Positions 36,065 to 47,205 of a stretch of DNA of 52,398 bases are shown piece by piece. Within the stretch, counting starts at the first letter, position 1; the number at the start of each line of letters is the position of its first letter. Origin of the DNA: Candidatus Frackibacter sp. WG13 (GTDB taxonomy: Bacteria; Bacillota; Halanaerobiia; Halobacteroidales; Acetohalobiaceae); assembly GCF_900114655.1 (NCBI RefSeq), contig NZ_FOTT01000021.1, positions 1 to 52,398 of the forward strand. Direction: 5' to 3'. A program made the position numbers and the translations under genes. The notes beneath the pieces are model-generated. The model did no database searches and was not told the origin of the DNA. It saw nothing but the letters and a program-made list of their open reading frames with translations.

Positions 36065-36093
36065 AACCAATTTTGATTTAATAAAAATTGGTT
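36065..36093 (+). promoter_or_regulatory. Hairpin between cggR and gap
   Basis: AACCAATTTT and AAAATTGGTT form a perfect 10-bp stem starting four bases after the cggR stop, with no T-run. A stem at this place is known in Bacillus, where mRNA is cut near the cggR end and the gapA part is stabilised. A similar processing role is an inference. Confidence 0.5.
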
Positions 36094-36159
36094 CTCATAT
36101 AATAGATTAAAAACTAATAAGTATCTACAGCGAAAAGCAAATTATAAGGAGGAATTATC

Positions 36160-37155
36160 ATGACAAAGAGATTAGCAATTAATGGGTTTGGTAGAATTGG
36201 AAGAAATGTATTTAGGATTCTTCAAAAGAAAAAAGCGGATATGGAAGTTGTAGCTATTAATGATTTGACAGATGCAGAAACATTAGCTTATTTACTTAAA
36301 TATGATTCTGTACATGGTAGATTCGATGGTGAAGTAGAGGCTACTGATAATGGAATTAAAGTAAATGGTGAAGAAATTGAAGTTACATCAGAAAAAGATC
36401 CTGCAAATTTAGGCTGGGATGAAAAAGGTGTAGATATAGTAATTGAGGCTACTGGAGTCTTTCGTAAGAAGGCGCAATTAGAGAAGCATTTAGAGGCTGG
36501 TGCTGACAAAGTAATATTAACTGTTCCAGCTAAGGATAAGATAGATAACACAATTGTATTAGGAGTTAATGATGATGAATTGAAAGATTCTGATAGAATT
36601 GTTTCGAATGCCTCATGCACAACTAACTGCTTAGCGCCGTTAGCTAAAGTGTTAAATGATAAATTCGGTATTGAAAAAGGTCTAATTACCACAGTACATG
36701 GTTATACAGCTAGTCAGGCAATCTTAGATGCACCGATGAAGAAGACTAGAAGAGGAAGAGCAGCTGCGGAGAATATTATTCCAACTACTACTGGAGCGGC
36801 TATTGCTACGACTAAAGTATTACCAGAATTAGAAGGTAAGATTGATGGTATGGCAATGCGAGTGCCGGTTCCTGATGGTTCTATTGTTGATGGAGTCTTC
36901 AATTTATCAACCGATGTAACAGAAGAAGAAGTAAATGCTGCTTTAAAAGAAGCAGCTGAAGGTGAAATGGAAGGCGTTCTTGGTTATACTGAAGATGAGG
37001 TTGTATCACGTGATATTATTGGTTCACCATACTCTTCATTAATTGATGCACAATCAACAAAAGTGATTGCTGGTAATCAAGTTAAGGTTTTATCTTGGTA
37101 CGATAATGAATGGGGCTATTCTAATAGAGTAGTAGATTTAGCAGCTATGTTATAA
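36160..37155 (+). CDS. gap: Glyceraldehyde-3-phosphate dehydrogenase (NAD, glycolytic)
   Basis: The 331-residue protein has the Rossmann start AINGFGRIGRNVFRI, the catalytic Cys153 in ASCTTNC, TTVHGYTASQ and the end SWYDNEWGYSNRVVDLA. It oxidises glyceraldehyde 3-phosphate to 1,3-bisphosphoglycerate in the cytosol. It is the first enzyme gene of the glycolytic block under CggR. Ribosome site AAGGAGG. Confidence 0.97.
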   Translation: MTKRLAINGFGRIGRNVFRILQKKKADMEVVAINDLTDAETLAYLLKYDSVHGRFDGEVEATDNGIKVNGEEIEVTSEKDPANLGWDEKGVDIVIEATGVFRKKAQLEKHLEAGADKVILTVPAKDKIDNTIVLGVNDDELKDSDRIVSNASCTTNCLAPLAKVLNDKFGIEKGLITTVHGYTASQAILDAPMKKTRRGRAAAENIIPTTTGAAIATTKVLPELEGKIDGMAMRVPVPDGSIVDGVFNLSTDVTEEEVNAALKEAAEGEMEGVLGYTEDEVVSRDIIGSPYSSLIDAQSTKVIAGNQVKVLSWYDNEWGYSNRVVDLAAML

Positions 37156-37163
37156 AAATATCA

Positions 37164-37210
37164 TTTAGCCGCAGAAGTAGTTGTAATAGATAACTATTTC
37201 TGCGGTTAAA
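37164..37210 (+). promoter_or_regulatory. Long intercistronic hairpin between gap and pgk
   Basis: TTTAGCCGCAGAAGTAGTT pairs with AACTATTTCTGCGGTTAAA along 19 positions, the two non-Watson-Crick positions being G-U in RNA. It starts eight bases after the gap stop, lacks a T-run and could set unequal gap/pgk mRNA levels. Confidence 0.55.
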
Positions 37211-37236
37211 TCTTAAATTAGGAGGGTTCAGTCAAT

Positions 37237-38424
37237 ATGGCAAAGAAGATACTAAAGGATGTAAAAGTGCAGAATAAACAAGTACTAGTTAGAGTAGATT
37301 TCAATGTACCAATGGAAGATGGGAAAGTGACTGATGACACTAGAATTAGAGCCGCCTTACCTACAATTGAATATTTGATTAAGGAAGATGCAAAAGTAAT
37401 CTTAATGGCTCATTTAGGTAGGCCAGGTGGAGAGCCAAAAGCAGATTTGCGATTAGACCCAGTTGCTAAAGAACTGGCCAATCTTTTAAATAAAACTGTC
37501 TATAAAACTGACGAAACAGTAGGGGCAGAAGCAAAAAAAGCTATTTCGCAAATGGAAGATGGGGATGTAGTATTATTAGAGAATACTCGTTTTAATCCAG
37601 GCGAAAAGAAGAACGACCCAGAGTTTGCTAAGCAATTAGGAGAATTAGCAGATATCTATGTTAATGATGCTTTTGGAGCCACTCATCGTGCCCATGCATC
37701 AACTGCTGGGGTTACTAAATATGTTGATGAAGCAGTAATGGGTTTTCTAATTCAGAATGAGTTAGAGACTATGGGGCAGGCGATAGAAAATCCAGACAAA
37801 CCATTTGTAGCAATTATTGGTGGAGCCAAAGTTTCAGGTAAGATCGGTGTTATTGAAACTTTTCTTGATAAGGTTGATGCTTTATTAATTGGTGGAGGAA
37901 TGGCAAATACATTTCTTGCAGCCAAAGGGTATGAGACTGGTGATTCTTTAGTAGAAGAAGAAAAGATAGACTTAGCTAAAGAATTAATCGAGAAAGCAGA
38001 AGAAAAAGGGGTTAACTTATCATTACCAGTAGATGTCATGGTCGCTGATGATTTTACTGCTGATGCAGCGCAAAAGATAGTGAGCGCAAACGAAATTGAA
38101 CCAGGCTGGCAGGCATTAGATATTGGCCCAGAAACAATAAAGAGCTTTGCTGAAGTCATTAAAGATGCACAGACTGTAGTTTGGAATGGACCGATGGGAG
38201 TATTTGAAATGGATCCGTTTGCTAAAGGAACCACAGAAGTAGCAAGAGCCTTAGCTGAATCTAATGCAACGACTATCATCGGTGGTGGAGACTCAGCAGC
38301 AGCAGTCAAAAAAGCCGGGTTAGACGATCAGATGACGCATATCTCAACTGGCGGAGGCGCATCGCTGCAGTTCATGGAAGGGAAGCCATTGCAAGCCGTA
38401 GAGGCATTAGACAATAAAGAATAA
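37237..38424 (+). CDS. pgk: Phosphoglycerate kinase
   Basis: The 395-residue protein has [19 protein letters not shown] at the N-terminus, [40 protein letters not shown], and the C-terminal nucleotide loop [13 protein letters not shown]. It makes ATP from 1,3-bisphosphoglycerate. Ribosome site AGGAGGG. Length is standard. Confidence 0.97.
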   Translation: MAKKILKDVKVQNKQVLVRVDFNVPMEDGKVTDDTRIRAALPTIEYLIKEDAKVILMAHLGRPGGEPKADLRLDPVAKELANLLNKTVYKTDETVGAEAKKAISQMEDGDVVLLENTRFNPGEKKNDPEFAKQLGELADIYVNDAFGATHRAHASTAGVTKYVDEAVMGFLIQNELETMGQAIENPDKPFVAIIGGAKVSGKIGVIETFLDKVDALLIGGGMANTFLAAKGYETGDSLVEEEKIDLAKELIEKAEEKGVNLSLPVDVMVADDFTADAAQKIVSANEIEPGWQALDIGPETIKSFAEVIKDAQTVVWNGPMGVFEMDPFAKGTTEVARALAESNATTIIGGGDSAAAVKKAGLDDQMTHISTGGGASLQFMEGKPLQAVEALDNKE

Positions 38425-38544
38425 TAATTACTTTAAAGTTATCTAAAAAGAGCATAGCCTTCATGCTAATACGTAGGCAGCTTAAACCAAAAAAGATTTT
38501 GATGAACTTAATTGTCAATTAAAGAAACTGGGAGGAGTGTGTTT

Positions 38545-39294
38545 ATGAGGAGGCCTTTTATTGCTGGTAATTGGAAGATGCATAAGACAAATAGTGAAGC
38601 AGTAAAGATGGTTAAAGAATTAGTAGATTTAGTTTCAGGAGTGGAAGATGTTGATATAGCTATCTGTGCTCCAGCGACAGCATTATCTGATATTAATAAA
38701 GAGGTTGCAGATACTAATGTAGCGTTAGGAGCAGAGAATATGTTTTGGGAAGAAGAGGGAGCCTATACAGGAGAGATTTCTCCTTTGATGTTAAATGATG
38801 TAGGTTGTGAATATGTAATTTTAGGTCATTCCGAAAGAAGAGGATATTTTAATGAAACAGATGAAGATGTGAATAAGAAAGTGAAGACTGCATTAGCTCA
38901 TCAGTTAAAGCCAATTATCTGTATTGGTGAAAAGTTAGAAGAAAAAGAGGCTGGTGAAACTAAAGATATTGTTAAACGACAGGCTTTAGCAGCTTTAGAA
39001 GAGGTGGAGGAGTCTGATTTAGAGACTATTACTATTGCCTATGAACCAATTTGGGCGATTGGTACTGGTAAGTCAGCAACAGCTGAGGATGCTAATGAAG
39101 TAATTAAATATATTCGTGAAGTATTAAGGGAAGAGTTTGGTAAAGTAGCTGATAAAATGCGAATTCAGTATGGTGGTAGTGTTAAGCCTCATAATATTGC
39201 CGAATTCATGGCTACCTCTGATATTGATGGTGCTTTAGTAGGTAGTGCTAGCTTAGAAGCAGAATCTTTTGCTGATATAGTTAAGTTTGATTAG
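38545..39294 (+). CDS. tpiA: Triosephosphate isomerase
   Basis: The ATG at 38545 after GGGAGGAG gives 249 residues and the usual start MRRPFIAGNWKMHKTN; the frame is open 33 bases further up. Catalytic motifs are LGHSERRGYF (His) and AYEPIWAIGTGKSAT (Glu), with the phosphate loop GGSVKPHN. It interconverts dihydroxyacetone phosphate and glyceraldehyde 3-phosphate. The 120-base spacer after pgk shows no clear terminator. Confidence 0.97.
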   Translation: MRRPFIAGNWKMHKTNSEAVKMVKELVDLVSGVEDVDIAICAPATALSDINKEVADTNVALGAENMFWEEEGAYTGEISPLMLNDVGCEYVILGHSERRGYFNETDEDVNKKVKTALAHQLKPIICIGEKLEEKEAGETKDIVKRQALAALEEVEESDLETITIAYEPIWAIGTGKSATAEDANEVIKYIREVLREEFGKVADKMRIQYGGSVKPHNIAEFMATSDIDGALVGSASLEAESFADIVKFD

Positions 39295-39312
39295 TTAAGG
39301 GAGGTAAATGAT

Positions 39313-40857
39313 GTGACAGAGAGACCTAAACCCTTGGCTTTACTTATTTTAGACGGTTGGGGGTTAGACGAAGATGAAGAAGGAAATGCAATCCAACAAG
39401 CAGATACGAAAAACTTTGAAGAGTTATGGAATAGTTATCCACATACATCCTTAGTAGCTTCTGGTGAAGAGGTTGGTTTACCGCCAGGACAGATGGGCAA
39501 TTCAGAGGTTGGTCACTTAAATTTAGGTGCTGGAAGAGTTGTATATCAGGATTTAACTAAAATTAGTTTAGGAATTAAAAATGGTTCTTTCTTTAAGAAT
39601 AATGTGCTTTTAGAAGCAATAAAGAACTGTCAGGAAAATAATTCTGCCCTTCATTTGCTAGGATTGTTATCAGATGGTGGAGTCCATAGTCATATAAAAC
39701 ATCTCTATGGTCTATTAAAATTAGCTAAACAGAACGAAATAGAGGATGTTTATATCCATGCAATTTTAGATGGTCGAGATGTGCCACCGTCTAGTGCTAA
39801 GGGATATATTAAAGATTTAGAAGAAAAAATAGAAGAGATAGGGGTAGGGCAGATTATAACTGTTAGCGGTAGATATTATACTATGGACCGTGATGAACGG
39901 TGGGATAGAACTGAAAAAGCTTATAATACTATGGTTTCTGGTGAAGGCGTTACTGCCCAAAGTGCTTTAGAAGCAGTAGAACAAGCCTATGAAGAAGATA
40001 CTACCGATGAGTTCGTGCTCCCAACAGTAATAGTAGAGAATGAAGAACCGATTGCTACAATTAGAGATAATGATTCTGTTATCTTTTATAATTTTAGACC
40101 TGATCGGGCTCGTCAGATTACTCGTGCTCTAACTGATTCTGATTTTCATGGTTTTGAGCGAAAGTCTGAACTTCCAAAAGTGCATTTTGTCTGTATGACA
40201 GAGTATGATGAGACCATTGAAGCCCCAGTAGCTTATCCTCCGGAGACAATCACTAATACTCTAGGGCAAGTTCTAGGGAAGAATGACTTAAAACAATTAA
40301 GAATTGCAGAGACTGAAAAGTATGCTCATGTAACTTTCTTCTTTAATGGCGGTAAGGAGAAGCCTAACCCAGGGGAGGATAGAGAACTGATTCCATCTCC
40401 TAAGATAGATACTTACGATGAGAAGCCTGAAATGAGTCTTTATGAAGTGCTTGAAAGTCTATCTAAGAGGTTAGATGAAACAGACTATGATGTGATTATT
40501 ATGAACTTTGCTAATCCAGATATGGTAGGACATACTGGAGATCTAACTGCTTGCCGAGCAGCTGTAGAAGCTGTAGATGATGGTTTGAAAGAAGCAGTGG
40601 ATAAGATACTAAGCTTAGGTGGAGAAGTCTTAATTACTGCTGACCATGGTAATGCTGAACAGATGCTAGACTGTGAAACAGGTGATACTTATACTGCTCA
40701 CACTACTAATTTAGTACCATTTATCTATGTTAGTCAAGACAATCAAGATGTAGAATTAGTAGAAGCGGGTAATTTAGCAGATGTAGCTCCAACTATGTTA
40801 GAGTTATTAAAGATTAACCAACCTGAAGAAATGACGGGGGAGTCACTGTTTGAATAA
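39313..40857 (+). CDS. gpmI: 2,3-bisphosphoglycerate-independent phosphoglycerate mutase
   Basis: A GTG start at 39313 after GGGAGGTAAATGAT gives 514 residues. Motifs: [17 protein letters not shown] (metal Asp), [14 protein letters not shown] with the catalytic Ser, DGRDVPP, and the metal-binding ADHGNAEQM and TAHTTN near the C-terminus. It is the manganese-dependent alkaline-phosphatase-fold type. It overlaps no neighbour and lies 18 bases after tpiA. Confidence 0.97.
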   Translation: MTERPKPLALLILDGWGLDEDEEGNAIQQADTKNFEELWNSYPHTSLVASGEEVGLPPGQMGNSEVGHLNLGAGRVVYQDLTKISLGIKNGSFFKNNVLLEAIKNCQENNSALHLLGLLSDGGVHSHIKHLYGLLKLAKQNEIEDVYIHAILDGRDVPPSSAKGYIKDLEEKIEEIGVGQIITVSGRYYTMDRDERWDRTEKAYNTMVSGEGVTAQSALEAVEQAYEEDTTDEFVLPTVIVENEEPIATIRDNDSVIFYNFRPDRARQITRALTDSDFHGFERKSELPKVHFVCMTEYDETIEAPVAYPPETITNTLGQVLGKNDLKQLRIAETEKYAHVTFFFNGGKEKPNPGEDRELIPSPKIDTYDEKPEMSLYEVLESLSKRLDETDYDVIIMNFANPDMVGHTGDLTACRAAVEAVDDGLKEAVDKILSLGGEVLITADHGNAEQMLDCETGDTYTAHTTNLVPFIYVSQDNQDVELVEAGNLADVAPTMLELLKINQPEEMTGESLFE

Positions 40858-40874
40858 TATATTGTTTAAATTAA

Positions 40875-42179
<1,305 letters not shown>

Positions 42180-42194
42180 TTTTTAGGTAAGAAT

Positions 42195-42230
42195 AGGAGT
42201 AGAGTGTATTAAAGAATACACTCTACTCCT
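42195..42230 (+). terminator. Hairpin ending the glycolytic block
   Basis: GGAGTAGAGTGTATT and its exact complement form a perfect 15-bp stem with an AAAG loop just after eno. The following sequence TTAATATTATAATT is only weakly T-rich. Confidence 0.7.
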
Positions 42231-42310
42231 TAATATTATAATTATACAGGAGTCTAAATTATATTCTTCGTCTATAAAACCAATAAATGTCATTAAATCT
42301 AAAAATATTG

Positions 42311-42339
42311 TTGTTTTTTTAAGAGGATTATGTTAAAAT
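42311..42339 (+). promoter_or_regulatory. secG promoter
   Basis: TTGTTT (42311-42316) and TAAAAT (42334-42339) are 17 bases apart, with an extended -10 TG at 42331. Confidence 0.6.
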
Positions 42340-42377
42340 TAATAGTGGTCTAGTTCATGGGAGGTGTACAAAATAAG

Positions 42378-42596
42378 ATGGCAGTATTAAAAGTTTTTCA
42401 TATTATTATATCAATAGCAGTCATTGCTGGAGTATTATTACAGTCAGGTAAGAGCGCAGGAATGTCTGGTGCTATTGATGGAGGTGCGTCTGCTCTTTTA
42501 GGTCAAGACAAGCAGGTTGATGAAAAGTTAAGTAAATTAACAACGGTAGCAGCAATTTTATTTATGGTTAGTTCATTATTACTAGCTGCGCTTTAA
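42378..42596 (+). CDS. secG: Protein translocase subunit SecG
   Basis: The ATG at 42378 lies behind GGGAGGTG; an earlier in-frame ATG at 42357 precedes that site and is rejected. The 72-residue protein has two membrane helices (about 3-22 and 51-70) around the polar loop LLQSGKSAGMSGAIDGG, the SecG signature. It assists SecYE export. The eno-secG-rnr-smpB order is a common Firmicute arrangement; here other genes have been inserted. Confidence 0.93.
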   Translation: MAVLKVFHIIISIAVIAGVLLQSGKSAGMSGAIDGGASALLGQDKQVDEKLSKLTTVAAILFMVSSLLLAAL

Positions 42597-42597
42597 A

Positions 42598-42626
42598 TTT
42601 TAAACCCCTATCCTAGGGGTTTAAAA
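42598..42626 (+). terminator. Hairpin after secG
   Basis: TTTTAAACCCCTA and TAGGGGTTTAAAA are perfect 13-base complements around a 3-base loop, beginning two bases after the stop. The T-run is on the upstream side, so it may be bidirectional or act in attenuation. Confidence 0.65.
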
Positions 42627-42669
42627 TATGGCATAAAATAAAATATAAATTTAAAAGGAGGAATATGTT

Positions 42670-44646
42670 GTGGGAATTTATGTAGTACCCTTAGCAGGAA
42701 TAGTAGCTCTAATTTTTGCTTTCATTCTACGTAATAAGGTTACTAAAGCAGATATGGGAACTGAAAGAATGAAGGAATTAACTGCAGCCATTAACGAAGG
42801 AGCTATGGCATTTTTGAATACTGAATATAGAAATCTATCTATCTTTGTAGTTATTGTAGCAATTGTTATAGGTATTTTCCTTAATATTCAAACTGCTATT
42901 GCTTTTGTTACGGGAGCTATCTTCTCAGCATTAGCTGGTTACTTTGGTATGCAGATAGCTACTATAGCTAATTCAAGAACTACTAATGCTGCTCGTAGTG
43001 GAATGAATGAAGCTTTGCAGATTGCTTTTTCTGGTGGGGCAGTTATGGGGATGTCGGTTGTTGGCTTAGGTCTTTTAGGATTAGGTGGACTTTACATATT
43101 ATTTGGAGGAATTGAGTCCGTAAACTCTATCAGAGGTTTTGCTTTTGGAGCTAGTTCAATTGCTTTATTTGCTCGTGTTGGCGGTGGAATTTATACTAAA
43201 GCTGCTGATGTTGGAGCTGACTTAGTAGGTAAGGTAGAGGCTGGTATTCCAGAAGATGATCCACGAAACCCTGGTGTAATTGCTGATAATGTAGGTGACA
43301 ACGTAGGTGACGTGGCCGGTATGGGTGCTGACCTATTTGAGTCATATGTAGGTTCTATTGTTGCTGCAATGGCTTTAGGTGCTAGTTTAGCGGCTAAGAT
43401 GCCAGAGATTGGTGTTAATTTTGTCTTATTGCCGATGTATATAGCTGCGATTGGTATTGTTGCTGCTATTATTGGAACTAGATTCGTTAAAGCAAAGGAT
43501 GAGGCTAACTTAGGTGCTGTTTTAGAACGCGGAACTTTAGTTGCAGGTGTTTTAACTTTAATTTCTACTTATTTCTTAGTTAGTTCACTAATTGGAAAGA
43601 TGGGGTATTTCTGGGCAATACTAGCTGGTTTAGTAGCCGGAATACTCATTGGTCGAATTACTGAATACTATACATCTGATCACAAACCACCAGTGCAGCA
43701 TATTGCTGACCAGTCACAGACTGGTGTAGCTACTAATATTATTAGTGGATTAGCTGTTGGTATGAGAAGTACAACCTTACCGATCATTGTTATTGCAGCT
43801 GCAATCTTTATTGCTTTTAAATTAGGTGGATTATATGGAATTGCTTTAGCTGCTGTTGGAATGTTATCGACTACTGGTATTACATTAGCAGTTGACGCTT
43901 ATGGTCCGATTGCTGATAATGCTGGTGGTATTGCAGAGATGGCAGAATTAGAATCAGGAGTTAGAGATATTACTGACCAATTAGATGCAGTAGGGAATAC
44001 TACAGCAGCGATTGGAAAAGGTTTTGCTATCGGTTCTGCTGCTTTAACATCTTTAGCACTTTTCTCAGCATTTACAGAAGCAGCTAACTTAGAAACGATC
44101 GCCTTAACTAATCCAAACGTAATCATTGGTCTATTTATTGGTGCTATGTTACCTTTCTTATTCTCGGCAATTACTATGGAAGCAGTAGGAAAGGCTGCTT
44201 TTGAGATGATTGAAGAGGTTCGACGTCAATTTAGAGAGATTCCAGGAATTATGGAAGGTGAAGCTAGACCAGAATATGCTAAATGTGTAGATATCAGTAC
44301 TGCTGCTGCTTTAAGAGAGATGATATTACCAGGTATAATGGCAGTAGTTACGCCGATCATTGTTGGATTATGGAGTGCTGAAGCTTTAGGTGGATTACTA
44401 GCTGGTGCTTTATCTGCAGGTGTATTAATGGCAATTATGATGGCTAATGCTGGTGGAGCTTGGGATAACGCTAAGAAGTATGTTGAAAGTGGTAACTTCG
44501 GCGGTAAAGGTACAGAGACACATGATGCTACAGTAGTAGGTGATACAGTAGGTGATCCGTTTAAGGATACTTCTGGACCTGCTTTAAATATCTTGATTAA
44601 GTTAATGACTATCGTGTCGTTAGTATTTGCACCGTTATTTGGATAA
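42670..44646 (+). CDS. hppA: K+-dependent membrane-bound pyrophosphatase
   Basis: A GTG at 42670, eight bases after GGAGG, gives 658 residues and about 16 membrane helices. The pyrophosphate site shows [11 protein letters not shown], then [20 protein letters not shown]. The segment [10 protein letters not shown] at 442-451 has Ala446 and Gly449, the pattern of K+-dependent enzymes; K+-independent ones have Lys there. It pumps H+ or Na+ using pyrophosphate. In a halophile Na+ pumping is attractive, but the deciding residues were not examined. Pyrophosphate from sugar-nucleotide synthesis nearby could fuel it. Confidence 0.95.
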   Translation: MGIYVVPLAGIVALIFAFILRNKVTKADMGTERMKELTAAINEGAMAFLNTEYRNLSIFVVIVAIVIGIFLNIQTAIAFVTGAIFSALAGYFGMQIATIANSRTTNAARSGMNEALQIAFSGGAVMGMSVVGLGLLGLGGLYILFGGIESVNSIRGFAFGASSIALFARVGGGIYTKAADVGADLVGKVEAGIPEDDPRNPGVIADNVGDNVGDVAGMGADLFESYVGSIVAAMALGASLAAKMPEIGVNFVLLPMYIAAIGIVAAIIGTRFVKAKDEANLGAVLERGTLVAGVLTLISTYFLVSSLIGKMGYFWAILAGLVAGILIGRITEYYTSDHKPPVQHIADQSQTGVATNIISGLAVGMRSTTLPIIVIAAAIFIAFKLGGLYGIALAAVGMLSTTGITLAVDAYGPIADNAGGIAEMAELESGVRDITDQLDAVGNTTAAIGKGFAIGSAALTSLALFSAFTEAANLETIALTNPNVIIGLFIGAMLPFLFSAITMEAVGKAAFEMIEEVRRQFREIPGIMEGEARPEYAKCVDISTAAALREMILPGIMAVVTPIIVGLWSAEALGGLLAGALSAGVLMAIMMANAGGAWDNAKKYVESGNFGGKGTETHDATVVGDTVGDPFKDTSGPALNILIKLMTIVSLVFAPLFG

Positions 44647-44675
44647 ATTAGAATGTATAAGTTTATATAGTGAAT

Positions 44676-44718
44676 AAAGACCCTCTAGCTAATGTAATGG
44701 TTGAGCTAGAGGGTCTTT
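44676..44718 (+). terminator. Terminator after hppA
   Basis: AAAGACCCTCTAGCT and AGCTAGAGGGTCTTT form a perfect 15-bp stem with a 13-base loop, then TTTA. Confidence 0.88.
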
Positions 44719-44815
44719 TATTATTAAATATATGTGAAGAACTAAATTCTACAAAGGAAAATGTCAGTAAATACAGAATTTTAATAATAATAAGTTGATA
44801 AAGGAGGAATAACTA

Positions 44816-46651
44816 GTGGTGGAAGTAAGAGTGCAGACGTCAGAAGAAGAATTGGTCTTAGAAGCAGAGATAGGAGAGAATCTTTTAGATTTTTTGCGAA
44901 AACATAATATAGAAACTGATGCTATCTGCGGTGGAAATGGAATTTGTGGTAAATGCAAAGTTAAAGTAAAAGGAGAAGTATCTGAAATAAGTCTTAAAGA
45001 ACGGGACTTATTATCTGAATTAGAGTTAGAGAGTGGAATTAGATTGGCCTGCTTAACTGAAATTCAAGGTGAAGTTGAAGTTGAGTTGATAAGTGATGGT
45101 AGAGCCACTTTAAGGATTTTGGATGAAGGTGATGAGGATGATTTAAATTTAGAGCCAACGATTAAAAAAGATTATTTAGAGTTACAAGAACCTACATTAG
45201 AAGACCAAGCTTCTGATTGGACAAGAATTATTAAGAGTATTGGTGAGGAGTTAGAAGTAGATTTAGAGTTATTAAAAGAACTACCTGATATTTTACGTGA
45301 TGCTAATTATAAAGTAACTATAGTTAGACAAGGTAAGAAAGTTATTAACATAGAAAAAGATGATACTACTGATGTAGTCTATGGTTTGGCTATTGACATA
45401 GGAACGACTACTGTTGTTGGATACTTGTTAGACTTAGTAACTGGTGTACAAGTTGGTAAAGTAGCAATGGCTAATCGGCAAAGTGATTATGGTAGTGATG
45501 TTATTTCTAGAGTCAACCATACCCTAGAAAAAGAGAGTGGGACTAAGGATCTACAAGATAGAATTATCGAAGTAATTAACCAAATCATTGATCAGTTAAT
45601 CGATAAATACGAAGTATCTAGGGAAAGAATCTATGAATTAGTCTTTGTTGGGAATACGGTTATGAGTCATCTATTATTGGGTTTGAAGACAGAGCACGTA
45701 GCCAAAGCACCATACGTTGCCGTAATTAATGAGCCACAATCTATTTCAGCAGATGAATTAGGTATTAAGCTTAATGCTTCAGTTACTTATTTACCTAATG
45801 TTGCTAGCTATGTAGGTTCAGATATAGTAGCAGGTTTGTTGACCAATAGAATAGACCAAAGTGATGATTTTAAATTATTGGTTGACTTAGGAACAAATAG
45901 TGAAATAGTTTTAGGAAATAAAGAGAAGATGATGGCTTGTGCAGCGGCGGCTGGGCCTGCTTTTGAAGGGGCTGGATTAGAGTTTGGTATGAATGGAGTG
46001 CAGGGAGCTATTGAGGAGATAAGAATTACCGATAGAATAGAAGTTAGTGTAATCGGGAACCAAAAAGCTAAAGGCATCTGTGGTTCAGGAATTATTTCTT
46101 TGTTGGCAGAGTTATTAAAAGCAGGTATCATGGATAAAAGTGGTAAACTATTGTCGCCTGATGAAATAGATAATTCAGTCGTACCGGAGATAAAAGAAAG
46201 AATTATTGAGGGTGATAAAGGTAGAAAATTGATCTTAGTCAAGGCAGAAGAAGCTGCAGGTGAAGAATCAGTAACGATCAGCCAAAAAGACATTAGAGCT
46301 ATTCAATTAGCCCAAGGTGCAATTAGAGCTGGAATTAAAATTTTAATGGATGAATTAGGAATTGGTATTGAAGAGATTGGAGAAGTTTTAATTGCAGGCG
46401 GATTTGGTAATTATATTCAACCACAAGATGCAGTAACGGTCGGTGTATTACCGACTTCTTCTAAGCTAGAAATTAGAGGAATTGGTAATGCTGCTGGTAG
46501 TGGGGCTAAAGCTGCCTTGTTGAGCCAAACCAAACGAAAAGAGTCTAAGCAGATAGCTAAACAAGTGGAGTATTTAGAATTATCCGGACGACAAGATTTT
46601 CAAAATGAGTTTATGAGTGCGATGACTTTTGAAAAATTTGAACAAAGATAG
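44816..46651 (+). CDS. RACo-like corrinoid-protein activator: 2Fe-2S ferredoxin domain plus ASKHA (DUF4445) domain
   Basis: Two adjacent GTGs at 44816 and 44819 follow AAAGGAGG; the product has 610-611 residues. A plant-type 2Fe-2S domain carries Cys38, Cys44, Cys47 and Cys79. A linker follows, then a DUF4445 actin-like domain from about 190 with LAIDIGTTTVVGYLLD, FVGNTVMSHLLLG, LLVDLGTNSEIVLGN and VLIAGGFGNYI. Such proteins reduce Co(II) corrinoids to Co(I) with ATP, repairing methyltransferase systems. No corrinoid protein or methyltransferase gene is in the window, so its client is unknown. Confidence 0.88.
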   Translation: MVEVRVQTSEEELVLEAEIGENLLDFLRKHNIETDAICGGNGICGKCKVKVKGEVSEISLKERDLLSELELESGIRLACLTEIQGEVEVELISDGRATLRILDEGDEDDLNLEPTIKKDYLELQEPTLEDQASDWTRIIKSIGEELEVDLELLKELPDILRDANYKVTIVRQGKKVINIEKDDTTDVVYGLAIDIGTTTVVGYLLDLVTGVQVGKVAMANRQSDYGSDVISRVNHTLEKESGTKDLQDRIIEVINQIIDQLIDKYEVSRERIYELVFVGNTVMSHLLLGLKTEHVAKAPYVAVINEPQSISADELGIKLNASVTYLPNVASYVGSDIVAGLLTNRIDQSDDFKLLVDLGTNSEIVLGNKEKMMACAAAAGPAFEGAGLEFGMNGVQGAIEEIRITDRIEVSVIGNQKAKGICGSGIISLLAELLKAGIMDKSGKLLSPDEIDNSVVPEIKERIIEGDKGRKLILVKAEEAAGEESVTISQKDIRAIQLAQGAIRAGIKILMDELGIGIEEIGEVLIAGGFGNYIQPQDAVTVGVLPTSSKLEIRGIGNAAGSGAKAALLSQTKRKESKQIAKQVEYLELSGRQDFQNEFMSAMTFEKFEQR

Positions 46652-46724
46652 TGAAAAAACAGGAAAATTAATTTCAATCTGGAAATAGATATCAGGAAGT
46701 ACATTTTAGGCAGGAGGAATGAAG

Positions 46725-47117
46725 ATGAAGATTGAAGGCGATGAAATGTGTTTTGCCTGTGGACCTAAGAACCCGATCGGTTTAAAGTTAGATTTTGAGT
46801 TGAAGGACGATGTTGTAGAGACTAAATTTACTCCACAAGAAGTACACCAGGGCTTTACAGGTATTATGCACGGTGGTTTAATTTCTACACTTTTAGACGA
46901 AGTGATGGCTAATGTGCTTTATTTACAAGAAATTAAAGCAGTCACTGCCAAAATGGAGGTTAAATTTCGCAAACCAATCAAGATTGGAAGAGAATTGACG
47001 ACAACAGGTTGGATAGAAAGAAAGAAGCGGAGAACTATCGATACAGCAGCTAAGATAATAAATCAAGATGGGGAGAAGGTTGCGGAAGCAGAAGCGGTAT
47101 TTATGAGAGAAGGTTAA
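46725..47117 (+). CDS. PaaI-type hotdog-fold thioesterase
   Basis: The ATG at 46725 is seven bases after AGGAGG; the ATG at 46719 is only one base away from it. The 130-residue hotdog protein has CFACGPKNPIGLKLDF at the start and VHQGFTGIMHGGLISTLLDEVMA with the likely catalytic Asp/Glu. Hotdog thioesterases split acyl-CoA. The CxxCG...NPIGL start is common to an uncharacterised subfamily, so the substrate is open. Confidence 0.85.
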   Translation: MKIEGDEMCFACGPKNPIGLKLDFELKDDVVETKFTPQEVHQGFTGIMHGGLISTLLDEVMANVLYLQEIKAVTAKMEVKFRKPIKIGRELTTTGWIERKKRRTIDTAAKIINQDGEKVAEAEAVFMREG

Positions 47118-47145
47118 TGAGGGAGTATAGATTTAGTCTTATTTG

Positions 47146-47170
47146 GGCACCCTATAAGATAAAGGGTGTC
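47146..47170 (+). terminator. Hairpin between thioesterase and rnr genes
   Basis: GGCACCCT and AGGGTGTC pair over 8 bp (one G-U), loop of nine, followed by a weakly T-rich TACTTTATT. Confidence 0.5.
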
Positions 47171-47205
47171 TACTTTATTGGAGTTAAAGAATAAGGAGGG
47201 GTAAA

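Noticed and set aside
37752-38309. Minus-strand open frame of 185 codons
   Set aside because: It lies entirely within pgk on the opposite strand, has no family features and a low-complexity Ser/Ala-rich content; a shadow frame.
45808-46293. Minus-strand open frame of 161 codons
   Set aside because: Shadow of the RACo-like gene; no ribosome site or recognisable motif.
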